Part shown: piece after piece, positions 27,183 to 35,273 of the stretch | Position numbering within the stretch: the first letter of the stretch is position 1 | How the letters are laid out: the number at the start of each line of letters is the position of its first letter | Assembly (NCBI RefSeq): GCF_041197575.1 | Contig: NZ_JBDKXB010000019.1 | Location: forward strand, 1-59,289 | DNA: 59,289 nucleotides | From: Thioalkalicoccus limnaeus | GTDB lineage: Bacteria > Pseudomonadota > Gammaproteobacteria > Chromatiales > Chromatiaceae | Direction: 5' to 3' | Program-made: the position numbers and the translations under genes | Notes under the pieces: generated by a model | What the model was told of the DNA's origin: nothing | Databases searched by the model: none | Seen by the model: only the letters and a program-made list of their open reading frames with translations

Positions 27183-29120
27183 CTAACGCCCCGACATCAA
27201 CATCCCTAGCATGAGCCGGTTCAGCCGTTCGACAAAGGCAGCCGGATCATCCAAATGCCCGCCCTCGGCCAGTTGCGCCTGATCGAACAGGATCAGCGCC
27301 AGATCGCCAAAACGGCCCTCGTCCGTCTCCCCTTCGAGGCGTTTGACCAACAGGTGGTTCAGATTGACCTCGAGCGTCGGCCGACTCGCCGGCGCCGCTT
27401 GCCCCATCCCTTTCAGGACGCGCGCCAGGTTGGCGCTCATATCGTACTCGCCGACGACGAGACAGGCCGGCGAGTCGACCAGACGGGTGCTGGCACGGAC
27501 GTCCTCAACTCGCTCGCCCAGTTGGGTCTTGAGGCGCTCCAACAGCTTGCCATGCTCGGCGGCGGCCTGCTCGGTCTGTTTCTGCTCCTCCTGATCCTCC
27601 AGAGGGCCCAAATCGAGCTTGCCCTTCGAGACGGATTGCAGGTGCTTGCCCTTGTAGTCGCTCAGATGGCTGACGAGCCACTCGTCGACACGGTCGGACA
27701 ACAGCAGCACCTCGACGCCCTTCTTTCGAAAGACCTCGAGATGCGGGCTGTGGCGCGCGGCCGCCGGTGTGTCGGCCGTGATGTAATAGATCTTGTCCTG
27801 TCCGTCCTTCATGCGGCCGATGTAATCATCGAGCGATGCGATCTGAGCGCTACCCTCGCCGTGCGTCGTCGAAAAACGCAGCAATCCGGCGATTCGCTCG
27901 CGATTGCCATAATCCTCGGCGGGCCCCTCCTTCAGGACCTTGCCGAATTCGGCCCAAAAGGTCGCGTACTTCTCCGGCTCGTCCTTGGCCAAGGTTTCCA
28001 ACAGTCCGAGCACCCGCTTGGTGTTAGCTTGACGGATCGTGTCGATCTTGCGGTTGTGTTGCAGCAGCTCGCGCGAGACGTTCAGCGGTAGATCGTCCGA
28101 ATCGACGACGCCTTTGATGAAACGCAGATAGTGCGGCAACAGCTTGTCGGCCTCGTCCATGACGAAGACACGCCTGACATAGAGCTTGACGCCATGCTTC
28201 TGATCCCGGTCCCAGAGATCCCAGGGCGCGCGGCTCGGCACGAACAGCAGCGTCGTATATTCATTGGTACCCTCGACCCGGTTGTGCACCCAGGCCAGCG
28301 GGTCCTCGAAATCGTGGGAAACGTGCTTGTAGAACTCGCCGTACTCTTGCTCCGTGATCTCGGACTTGCTGCGCATCCACAACGCGGTGCCGCGGTTGAC
28401 CTGTTCCCACTCTTCCGCCGCCTCGGCCTTCGCCTCCTCGTCGCCATGCTGCTCCTTGACCATCTCGATCGGAAGCGCGATGTGGTCGGAAAACTTCCCG
28501 ATGATCGAGCGCAGCCTCCAGGTGTCGAGAAAGTCCTTCTCGTCATCCTTGATGTGCAGGATCACGTCGGTACCACGACCGGGCTTGGCCAGGGTCTCGA
28601 TCGAATACTGGCCGCGACCATCGGACTCCCAACGCACGCCGTGTTCCGCGGTCAGTCCCGCGCGACGCGAGAGGATGGTCACCCGATCGGCCACGACGAA
28701 CGCCGAGTAGAACCCGACACCGAACTGCCCGATCAATTGACTGTCCTTCGCCTGATCTCCGCTCAGCTGCTCGAGGAAACGGCGAGTGCCGGAGCTGGCG
28801 ATGCTGCCGATCAGGTCGATCACCTCCTGTCGGCTCATGCCGATCCCGTTGTCCGATACCGTCAGGGTGCCCGCATCGCGATCGACCGTGACGCGGATCC
28901 GCAGCTGCGGATCCTGCTCGAAGAGTCCATCGTCGGTCAGTGCCTCGAAACGCAGTTTCTCGGCGGCATCCGACGCATTCGAGATCAGTTCCCGCAGGAA
29001 GATCTCCTTGTTCGAGTAGAGCGAACGGATCACGAGATCGAGCACCTGGCTGACCTCGGCCCGAAAGTCGAACATCTCTCTGTGCGCGCCTGTTGCCATG
29101 TTCATAAATTCCTGATTCAA
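27183..29120 (-). CDS. htpG: Chaperone HtpG (bacterial Hsp90)
   Basis: ATP-dependent cytoplasmic chaperone of 645 residues. The N-terminal GHKL ATPase domain shows FLRELISNASDA, DNGIGM and GQFGVGFYSAF; the middle domain contributes RELLQ; the C-terminal dimerisation domain is present. The start used here is the longest; an ATG at 29105 or 29099 also fits, and the conserved part begins at EMFDFRAEV. It is divergent from pgm, with a possible heat-shock promoter upstream. Confidence 0.96.
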   Translation of the reverse strand: MNQEFMNMATGAHREMFDFRAEVSQVLDLVIRSLYSNKEIFLRELISNASDAAEKLRFEALTDDGLFEQDPQLRIRVTVDRDAGTLTVSDNGIGMSRQEVIDLIGSIASSGTRRFLEQLSGDQAKDSQLIGQFGVGFYSAFVVADRVTILSRRAGLTAEHGVRWESDGRGQYSIETLAKPGRGTDVILHIKDDEKDFLDTWRLRSIIGKFSDHIALPIEMVKEQHGDEEAKAEAAEEWEQVNRGTALWMRSKSEITEQEYGEFYKHVSHDFEDPLAWVHNRVEGTNEYTTLLFVPSRAPWDLWDRDQKHGVKLYVRRVFVMDEADKLLPHYLRFIKGVVDSDDLPLNVSRELLQHNRKIDTIRQANTKRVLGLLETLAKDEPEKYATFWAEFGKVLKEGPAEDYGNRERIAGLLRFSTTHGEGSAQIASLDDYIGRMKDGQDKIYYITADTPAAARHSPHLEVFRKKGVEVLLLSDRVDEWLVSHLSDYKGKHLQSVSKGKLDLGPLEDQEEQKQTEQAAAEHGKLLERLKTQLGERVEDVRASTRLVDSPACLVVGEYDMSANLARVLKGMGQAAPASRPTLEVNLNHLLVKRLEGETDEGRFGDLALILFDQAQLAEGGHLDDPAAFVERLNRLMLGMLMSGR

Positions 29121-29218
29121 CGTTCTTTGCTGTACAGCCGCGCCCGATGGCGTTCAACTCGGAAGCGGCGACGCGCGGGACCAGCAGGCCGCATCGATCA
29201 CCCGGTGACATGCCATCA

Positions 29219-29246
29219 TACGCGGGCAAGCGCGATATTTTTCAAC
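29219..29246 (-). promoter_or_regulatory. Possible sigma-32 heat-shock promoter for htpG
   Basis: On the minus strand GTTGAAA (29240-29246) is followed after 13 bases by CCCGCGTA (29219-29226). The sigma-32 consensus is CTTGAAA, 11-15 bases, CCCCATNT, so the -35 element is good and the -10 partial. It lies about 100 bases before the htpG start, a classical heat-shock gene. Confidence 0.35.
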
Positions 29247-29440
29247 TGTTTGTCGCAACCCGCAAGCCCCGACGCGGGCGCCGCGGCCGGCCCGGTCGCG
29301 CACGAACCCGACATTCGGCGATAGAATAAGGCGTTGCGATCGGCCCCGAAGGCGATCCGGCCAGGTCGTCGTGGCGCGCCTGGCCGGCCGGCGCCCTGCG
29401 TGTGTCGAGGCGTCGTCACTCAATCACAAGGGTTTACTGA

Positions 29441-31075
29441 ATGGATCCGAGAATCGTCCGCACTCAGCCCATCCCCGGACAGAAGCCCGGCACGTCCGGC
29501 CTGCGCAAGAAGGTGCGCACCTTCGAACAGACAGGTTATCTCGAGAACTTCGTCCAGTCGGTGTTCGATACCCAGCCGGAACTCAGCGGCGGCGCACTCG
29601 TGATCGGCGGTGACGGCCGTTACTACAATCGAGATGCGATCCAGACCATCGTACGGATGGCGGCGGCCAATGGCGTGCGCCAGGTGCTGATCGGCCGCGG
29701 CGGTATTCTGTCGACACCAGCCGCGTCGTGCCTGATCCGCAAGTACGGAACACAGGGCGGCCTGGTGCTGTCGGCCAGTCACAACCCCGGCGGTCCAAAC
29801 GGCGATTTCGGGATCAAGTTCAACGTTTCCAACGGCGGCCCGGCACCGGAAAACGTCACCGAGGCCATCTACGCGCGCACGCTGACGATCGAGCGCTATC
29901 TCACGCTCGAGGCACCGCCGATCGATCTCGAGCAACTCGGGACCCAGAGGTTGGGACCGCTGCAGATCGAGATCCTCGACCCGGTAGCCGACTATGCCGA
30001 TCTGATGGAATCGCTGTTCGACTTCGACGCCATCCGTTACCTGTTCGATTCCGGGCTGTTTCGCATGCGTTTCGATGCAATGCACGCGGTGACCGGCCCC
30101 TACGCGATCGAGATCCTGGAACGGCGGCTCGGTGCCGAACCCGGCACGGTCATCAACGGCGAACCGAAGGAAGATTTCGGCGGCGGCCATCCGGACCCGA
30201 ACCTGACTCACGCCCCGGAGCTGGTCGCGATGACCCGGGGCGCCGACGCGCTCGATTTTGCCGCCGCCTCCGACGGTGACGGCGACCGCAACATGATCCT
30301 CGGCAAGGGCTTCTTCGTCACCCCGAGCGACAGCCTCGCCGTGCTCGCCGCGAACGCCCACCATACCCCCGGATACCGCAACGGCATCGTCGGCCTCGCC
30401 CGCTCGATGCCGACGAGCCGGGCCGCGGACCGGGTCGCCGAGCAGCTCGGCGTCGAATGCTACGAAACGCCGACCGGCTGGAAGTTCTTCGGCAACCTGC
30501 TCGATGACGGCCGGATCACACTGTGCGGTGAGGAGAGTTTCGGCACTGGATCGAGCCATGTCCGCGAGAAGGACGGTCTCTGGGCCGTGCTCTTCTGGCT
30601 GAACCTCCTCGCGGTCCACCAGCAATCGGTCGAGCACATCGTCCGCAACCATTGGCAGCGCTTCGGGCGGAACTACTACGCGCGGCACGATTACGAAGGG
30701 GTGGACGCCGAGGCCGCCGAACGTCTGATCGATGACTTGCGCGGGCGTCTCCCCGGCCTCGCGGGCACGACCCTGGGTGGCCGCGAGGTCGCCTTCGCCG
30801 ACGATTTCGCCTACACGGATCCGGTCGATGGCAGCACCAGCGCTCACCAGGGGCTTCGCATCGGTTTCGCCGACGAGGCTCGCATCGTCTACCGCCTGTC
30901 GGGAACGGGGACCGAGGGCGCCACGTTGCGTGTCTACATCGAATCCTTCGAAGGCGACCCGGCCCGGCACGACCTCGAGACGGAAACGGCGCTCGCCCCG
31001 CTCGTCGCGATCGCCCGGGAGTTCGCGCAGATCGAGGCCCGTCTCGGACGCGTCGCGCCCGATGTCGTCACCTGA
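29441..31075 (+). CDS. pgm: Phosphoglucomutase (alpha-D-glucose-specific)
   Basis: Interconverts glucose 1-phosphate and glucose 6-phosphate, linking glycogen and sugar-nucleotide synthesis to central metabolism; 544 residues. The phosphoserine loop SASHNPGG has Ser113, the metal loop is DGDGDR, the sugar-binding loop CGEESFG and the phosphate-binding YRLSGTGTEG close to the end. Sequence type is that of the enterobacterial-independent, animal-like Pgm. It is divergent from htpG. A glycogen debranching enzyme lies elsewhere in the window. Confidence 0.95.
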   Translation: MDPRIVRTQPIPGQKPGTSGLRKKVRTFEQTGYLENFVQSVFDTQPELSGGALVIGGDGRYYNRDAIQTIVRMAAANGVRQVLIGRGGILSTPAASCLIRKYGTQGGLVLSASHNPGGPNGDFGIKFNVSNGGPAPENVTEAIYARTLTIERYLTLEAPPIDLEQLGTQRLGPLQIEILDPVADYADLMESLFDFDAIRYLFDSGLFRMRFDAMHAVTGPYAIEILERRLGAEPGTVINGEPKEDFGGGHPDPNLTHAPELVAMTRGADALDFAAASDGDGDRNMILGKGFFVTPSDSLAVLAANAHHTPGYRNGIVGLARSMPTSRAADRVAEQLGVECYETPTGWKFFGNLLDDGRITLCGEESFGTGSSHVREKDGLWAVLFWLNLLAVHQQSVEHIVRNHWQRFGRNYYARHDYEGVDAEAAERLIDDLRGRLPGLAGTTLGGREVAFADDFAYTDPVDGSTSAHQGLRIGFADEARIVYRLSGTGTEGATLRVYIESFEGDPARHDLETETALAPLVAIAREFAQIEARLGRVAPDVVT

Positions 31076-31188
31076 TCGGGGCCGACTTTGTTTCACGACC
31101 CGGCGCCCTGACCTAGGGGCAAAGGACTCGGGTGCCGAGCAGCACCGTCAACCGTCCGACCTTTGATCACTTTCGAGGCTCCAGGAGC

Positions 31189-33114
31189 ATGAAAAACAAG
31201 TCTTTGAGCATCATCCTCTGGGCCGCGGTCGGCCTCTGGATGCTGATGATCTTCAACAGCATGAGCGGCAGCCCGCCGCCGGCCGAGGATCGCAGCCTGA
31301 CCTACAGCGCCTTCTTGGCGGAGTTGTCGGACGGCTCGATCCGCGAGGTGACGATTCAGGACCAGCGCATCACAGGTGTGCGAGCCGACGGCTCGCGTTT
31401 CGAGACCTTCAACCCGAACGATCCGGCCTTGGTCGGGGATCTGCTGAACCGCGGCGTCACGATTCGCGCCGAGGCGCCCGAGCGACCGAGTCTGCTGATC
31501 CAGGTACTGGCCGCCTGGCTGCCCTTCCTGCTGCTGATCGGCGTCTGGATCTGGATCATGCGGCGCGGCGCCATGGGTGGCGGAGGCAGCGGCGGCTTGT
31601 TCAATTTCGGCAAGAGCCGCGCTCGTCAGCATGCCGAGGGCGAGGTCAAAATCACCTTCCAGGACGTAGCCGGCGTCGAGGAGGCCAAGCAAGAGGTCAC
31701 GGAATTGGTCGAATTCCTGCGTAATCCGCAGAAGTTCAGCAGCCTCGGCGGGCGCATCCCGCGCGGGGTGATGATGGTCGGCCCGCCCGGCACCGGCAAG
31801 ACGATGCTGGCCAAGGCGATCGCCGGCGAGGCCCGCGTGCCCTTCTTCAGCATCTCGGGATCGGATTTCGTCGAGATGTTCGTCGGTGTCGGTGCCTCGC
31901 GCGTCCGGGACCTGTTCGAGCAGGCCAAAAAGAGTTCGCCCTGCATCATCTTCATCGACGAGATCGACGCGGTCGGCCGGCGCCGGGGCGCTGGTCTCGG
32001 CGGTGGCCACGACGAACGGGAACAGACCCTGAACCAGTTGTTGGTCGAGATGGACGGCTTCGCCGGCAACGAGGGCATCATCGTGATCGCCGCGACCAAC
32101 CGGGCCGACGTCCTCGACCCGGCGCTGCTGCGCCCCGGCCGTTTCGATCGGCAGGTCGTCGTCGGTCTGCCGGATCTGGCCGGTCGCGAGGCCATCCTGA
32201 AGGTCCACATGCGCAAGGTACCGATCGCCGACGACGTCGATCCGCGCACGATCGCACGCGGCACGCCCGGCTTCTCGGGGGCCGATCTGGCGAACCTGGT
32301 CAACGAGGCCGCCCTGTTCGCAGCGCGCGCCGGCTTGACCAAGGTCAACATGGAGACCTTCGAGAAGGCCAAGGACAAGATCATGATGGGCGCCGAACGG
32401 CGCAGCGTCGTGATGTCGGACGAAGAAAAGCGACTGACCGCTTACCACGAGGCCGGGCACGCGATCGTCGGACGCTTGGTTCCGGAACACGACCCGGTCC
32501 ACAAGGTCAGCATCATCCCGCGCGGGCGCGCCCTCGGCGTGACCCTGTTCCTGCCGGAACGAGATCGCTACAGCCGATCCAAGCGGCAACTCGAGAGCAT
32601 GATCTCGAGCCTGTTCGGCGGCCGGGTTGCCGAGGAGATGATCTTCGGCCCGCAATACGTGACCACCGGTGCCTCGAACGACATCGAGCGCGCGACCGAG
32701 ATATCCCGAAACATGGTCACACGCTTCGGCCTGTCCGAACGCCTCGGTCCGCTCGCTTACGCCGAGGACGAGGGCGAGGTCTTTCTCGGGCATGCGGTGA
32801 CGCAACAGAGCAAGATCTCGGCCCAGACGGCGCGCGAGATCGACCAGGAGATCCGCGCGATCATCGATCGCAACTACCAGCGGACCCGGCAGATCCTAGA
32901 GGAAAACGTCGACAAGCTCCACGCGATGGCGCAGGGCTTGCTGCAGTTCGAGACGATCTCGCGTGAGCAGATCGACGACATCATGGCTGGGCGACCCATG
33001 CGACCACCGGAAGGCCACGAGGACGAGCCCAAGCCAGACGCCGGACAAGAAGGACCCGAGCAGCCCGACCGACCACATGGGCCGGTCGTCGGCGGACCGG
33101 TCGGCGAACACTGA
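31189..33114 (+). CDS. ftsH: ATP-dependent zinc metalloprotease FtsH
   Basis: Inner-membrane AAA+ metalloprotease degrading membrane and short-lived cytoplasmic proteins; 641 residues. Two N-terminal helices (about 5-24 and 103-124) flank a periplasmic domain; Walker A is GPPGTGKT (198-205), Walker B IIFIDEID, the second region of homology ATNRADVLDPALLRPGRFDR, and the zinc site HEAGH (420-424). The ATG at 31189 has a CAGGAG ribosome site; the earlier ATG at 31132 adds 19 atypical residues. A glycine-rich linker (127-136) precedes the ATPase. Confidence 0.96.
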   Translation: MKNKSLSIILWAAVGLWMLMIFNSMSGSPPPAEDRSLTYSAFLAELSDGSIREVTIQDQRITGVRADGSRFETFNPNDPALVGDLLNRGVTIRAEAPERPSLLIQVLAAWLPFLLLIGVWIWIMRRGAMGGGGSGGLFNFGKSRARQHAEGEVKITFQDVAGVEEAKQEVTELVEFLRNPQKFSSLGGRIPRGVMMVGPPGTGKTMLAKAIAGEARVPFFSISGSDFVEMFVGVGASRVRDLFEQAKKSSPCIIFIDEIDAVGRRRGAGLGGGHDEREQTLNQLLVEMDGFAGNEGIIVIAATNRADVLDPALLRPGRFDRQVVVGLPDLAGREAILKVHMRKVPIADDVDPRTIARGTPGFSGADLANLVNEAALFAARAGLTKVNMETFEKAKDKIMMGAERRSVVMSDEEKRLTAYHEAGHAIVGRLVPEHDPVHKVSIIPRGRALGVTLFLPERDRYSRSKRQLESMISSLFGGRVAEEMIFGPQYVTTGASNDIERATEISRNMVTRFGLSERLGPLAYAEDEGEVFLGHAVTQQSKISAQTAREIDQEIRAIIDRNYQRTRQILEENVDKLHAMAQGLLQFETISREQIDDIMAGRPMRPPEGHEDEPKPDAGQEGPEQPDRPHGPVVGGPVGEH

Positions 33115-33141
33115 CCCGGCGACGCAGCATTCGCCTGTCCT

Positions 33142-33170
33142 GGTGCGACCGGTCACCGGCCGGTCGCACC
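33142..33170 (+). terminator. Hairpin downstream of ftsH
   Basis: Perfect 11-base arms GGTGCGACCGG and CCGGTCGCACC with a 7-base loop, 28 bases after the ftsH stop. No T-tract follows, so termination efficiency is uncertain. Confidence 0.5.
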
Positions 33171-33325
33171 CTCCCGAGCCGCACGTCTTGCGGCCTCGAC
33201 CCGCCCACACATCTGACGACGGCGATCAGGCCGCCGACCGCGCTTGGCCGGCCTCGCACACGGACAGCGCAAGGCAACGGACGCGCCCTTGCTATTTGCT
33301 TTTTTACGACAATGTGACGTTTTTC

Positions 33326-33353
33326 TTGCAATCCGGTACCGGGCCTCTATACT
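33326..33353 (+). promoter_or_regulatory. Sigma-70-type promoter for the outer-membrane barrel gene
   Basis: TTGCAA (33326-33331) and TATACT (33348-33353) are separated by 16 bases, close to the TTGACA/TATAAT consensus. The implied leader of about 120 bases precedes the start at 33479. Between the ftsH hairpin and this promoter (33171-33325) I see no gene. Confidence 0.6.
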
Positions 33354-33478
33354 TGATCCTACGAGACAGAGACCGGACGGCCTTCACTGCGTCGTCCAAA
33401 CGGTCTTCTGAACCCCAAGCGACACGAGAGAGGCGTTGTTTTCGCGCCTCCATAATACCTAGCCACGAGGATCTCAAG

Positions 33479-34012
33479 ATGCAAAAATACAGCCGGTTCG
33501 TCGTTGCCATCGGCGCCACCGCGGCCCTGATCGCCGCACCCGCCGCGTTCGCCTTCCAGCAACAAGGCGACAAAGAGATCGAATTCACCGGTGGTTTCGC
33601 GCACACCTCCGGTAGCAACGTCGGGACCCTGAATGCCGACGTGTCCTTCGGCTACTATGTCGCGCCGCAGATCGACGTCGGTATCCGTCAGACCCTGAGC
33701 TACAACTTCGTCGACGTCGGCCCGGACACCTGGACGGCCAGCACCATCCCGTTCGTCAACTACAACTTCGTGACCGCGAACCCGAGCTTCCGGCCCTTCA
33801 TCGGGGCCTTCGCCGGCATCGCGTACAACCGCGACGACTCGACCGGCACGATCGGGCCCGCCGTCGGCTTCAAGCATTACCTGAGCGACAACACCGCCGT
33901 CGTGGCCCGTTACCGCTACGAGTGGTATTTCGATGATCTGTCGTTCGGGGACGTGACCGACACGGCCGACGGCAACCACATCGTCACGGTCGGCATGAGC
34001 TACACCTGGTAA
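33479..34012 (+). CDS. Small outer-membrane beta-barrel protein
   Basis: A 177-residue exported protein with a clear signal peptide (1-25, ending PAAFA) and an alternating hydrophobic pattern of about eight strands (for example FTGGFAHTSG, ADVSFGYYV, AVVARYRYEWYF) ending in the aromatic SYTW expected of proteins inserted by the Bam machinery. It resembles OmpW/OmpA-like barrels of unknown substrate. A GAGG ribosome site precedes the ATG and a sigma-70-like promoter lies upstream, suggesting an independent and probably strong transcript. Confidence 0.8.
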   Translation: MQKYSRFVVAIGATAALIAAPAAFAFQQQGDKEIEFTGGFAHTSGSNVGTLNADVSFGYYVAPQIDVGIRQTLSYNFVDVGPDTWTASTIPFVNYNFVTANPSFRPFIGAFAGIAYNRDDSTGTIGPAVGFKHYLSDNTAVVARYRYEWYFDDLSFGDVTDTADGNHIVTVGMSYTW

Positions 34013-34038
34013 GGATCCGGGCCTCGGCCCGTTAACGG

Positions 34039-34067
34039 CCGAATGCTGCCTTCCCAGCGGCATTCGG
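34039..34067 (+). terminator. Hairpin downstream of the barrel gene
   Basis: Arms CCGAATGC (34039-34046) and GCATTCGG (34060-34067) pair perfectly around a 13-base loop, 26 bases after the stop. It lies between two convergent genes and may serve both; no T-tract is seen. Confidence 0.45.
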
Positions 34068-34130
34068 TCTCCCGCCGACAGATCGACGACCCGCTCGGGT
34101 CCTCCTTCAGCAGCGCCGCTCGGCGCCGAC

Positions 34131-35270
34131 TCATCGATCCTCGTTCACCCCGCTCGTTGGCTCGTCCAGCCCGCTCGCTGGTTCGGCATCCGGCTCCTCG
34201 TCCCCGACCAGGTCATCGACCGCGGCGACCAGCCGCAGCAGATCCTCGCGCGCGACCTCGAAGAGGCGCTCGGCCGTGAAGGCCGACAGCTCGAAAAGAT
34301 ACGGACGATCCGAGACCTCGAGCAGGTACCGCTCGGGTGCGCTCACGACATCGAAGGCCTCCGCCCCGGCTTCATCTGCCGACGCCCCGCCATTGGGCTC
34401 GGCGATCCGCGCAAGACGATAGGTCGGGGTCTCGCCACTCGCGAGACCGAGGCGCCATACGAGGACCGCGCCCTCCTCCGCGCCATCCTTTGGCACCGCC
34501 TCGGCCGCGACGACGCGGCTGAACGGAATCCGCGCCAATTGGCCGACCAGCTCGGCAACCCTCGCCTGATCGAGGGCTCCATCGGGCTCAGCGCCGACCA
34601 GCCGCCACGCCGGGCCGTCCGGGTCCCGTTCGAGCTCGAAGCCAGGCCAGGCGATCGACTGGATGTCGCGCTCGTCGCGATGGAGCAGGGTCCGGTCGAC
34701 CCAGTCGTCGGGCCGAGCCTGGATGTCGGCCGGGCCGAGGCCGACCTCGTGGACCGCCAGGTCCCCGGCGGCGCGCACATACTGTCGCCTAAAGCCGGCG
34801 CTGTCGCCAAGATACAGAACCGCGAGCTCCTGCCCATCGCCGGACAGCAGCGTCACACGGCCCTCGAAGGCCGTTTCGGCGACCCGAAAACGCGCCTGAG
34901 CCACAAGCGACGTGGCGACCGGCTGGCGCGCGCGCAGCTCGGCGAGCCGGTCGAGGAGCCCCTCGACCATGGCCGGCGCCGCCGGGACATCCGCGAGTGC
35001 CGGCAGCCGCCAGGGCGACCCGTCTGAAGGCTCGCGCACCAGCTCCAGCGGCTCGGCGTCGACGCGCTCGATCCGGATCCGCTCGACCAGCGCGCGATCG
35101 AACTCGAGCAAGGCGCCATCGCGGGCGACTGCCAAATCGCGCTGGCCGCTCGCCAACCAGACCGCGGCCGCGAGCTGCACGAGTAGCGCTACGACCAGGA
35201 TCGCGATCCACGGAAGACGCCGCGATGGTCCCGGCCGCACGTTCTCGCTCATCGCCATGGTGTCCGACAT
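34131..35270 (-). CDS. DUF4340 protein of a Gld-like ABC system
   Basis: A 379-residue protein with one N-terminal membrane helix (about 20-40, LPWIAILVVALLVQLAAAVWL) and a large external DUF4340 region (WRLPALADVPAAPAMVEGLLDRLAELRAR and similar repeats). DUF4340 genes commonly accompany GldF/GldG-like ABC transporters; the function is not established. It starts three bases after the fused permease gene with a GGGAGGG ribosome site, so it belongs to the same operon. Confidence 0.82.
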   Translation of the reverse strand: MSDTMAMSENVRPGPSRRLPWIAILVVALLVQLAAAVWLASGQRDLAVARDGALLEFDRALVERIRIERVDAEPLELVREPSDGSPWRLPALADVPAAPAMVEGLLDRLAELRARQPVATSLVAQARFRVAETAFEGRVTLLSGDGQELAVLYLGDSAGFRRQYVRAAGDLAVHEVGLGPADIQARPDDWVDRTLLHRDERDIQSIAWPGFELERDPDGPAWRLVGAEPDGALDQARVAELVGQLARIPFSRVVAAEAVPKDGAEEGAVLVWRLGLASGETPTYRLARIAEPNGGASADEAGAEAFDVVSAPERYLLEVSDRPYLFELSAFTAERLFEVAREDLLRLVAAVDDLVGDEEPDAEPASGLDEPTSGVNEDR

Positions 35271-35273
35271 GGT

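Noticed and set aside
31093..32805. Minus-strand frame of 570 codons opposite ftsH
   Set aside because: It is antisense to the FtsH ATPase and protease domains.
32963..33478. Long N-terminal extension of the outer-membrane barrel frame across the ftsH end
   Set aside because: It overlaps ftsH and lacks protein-like character; the signal peptide begins at 33479 with its own ribosome site.
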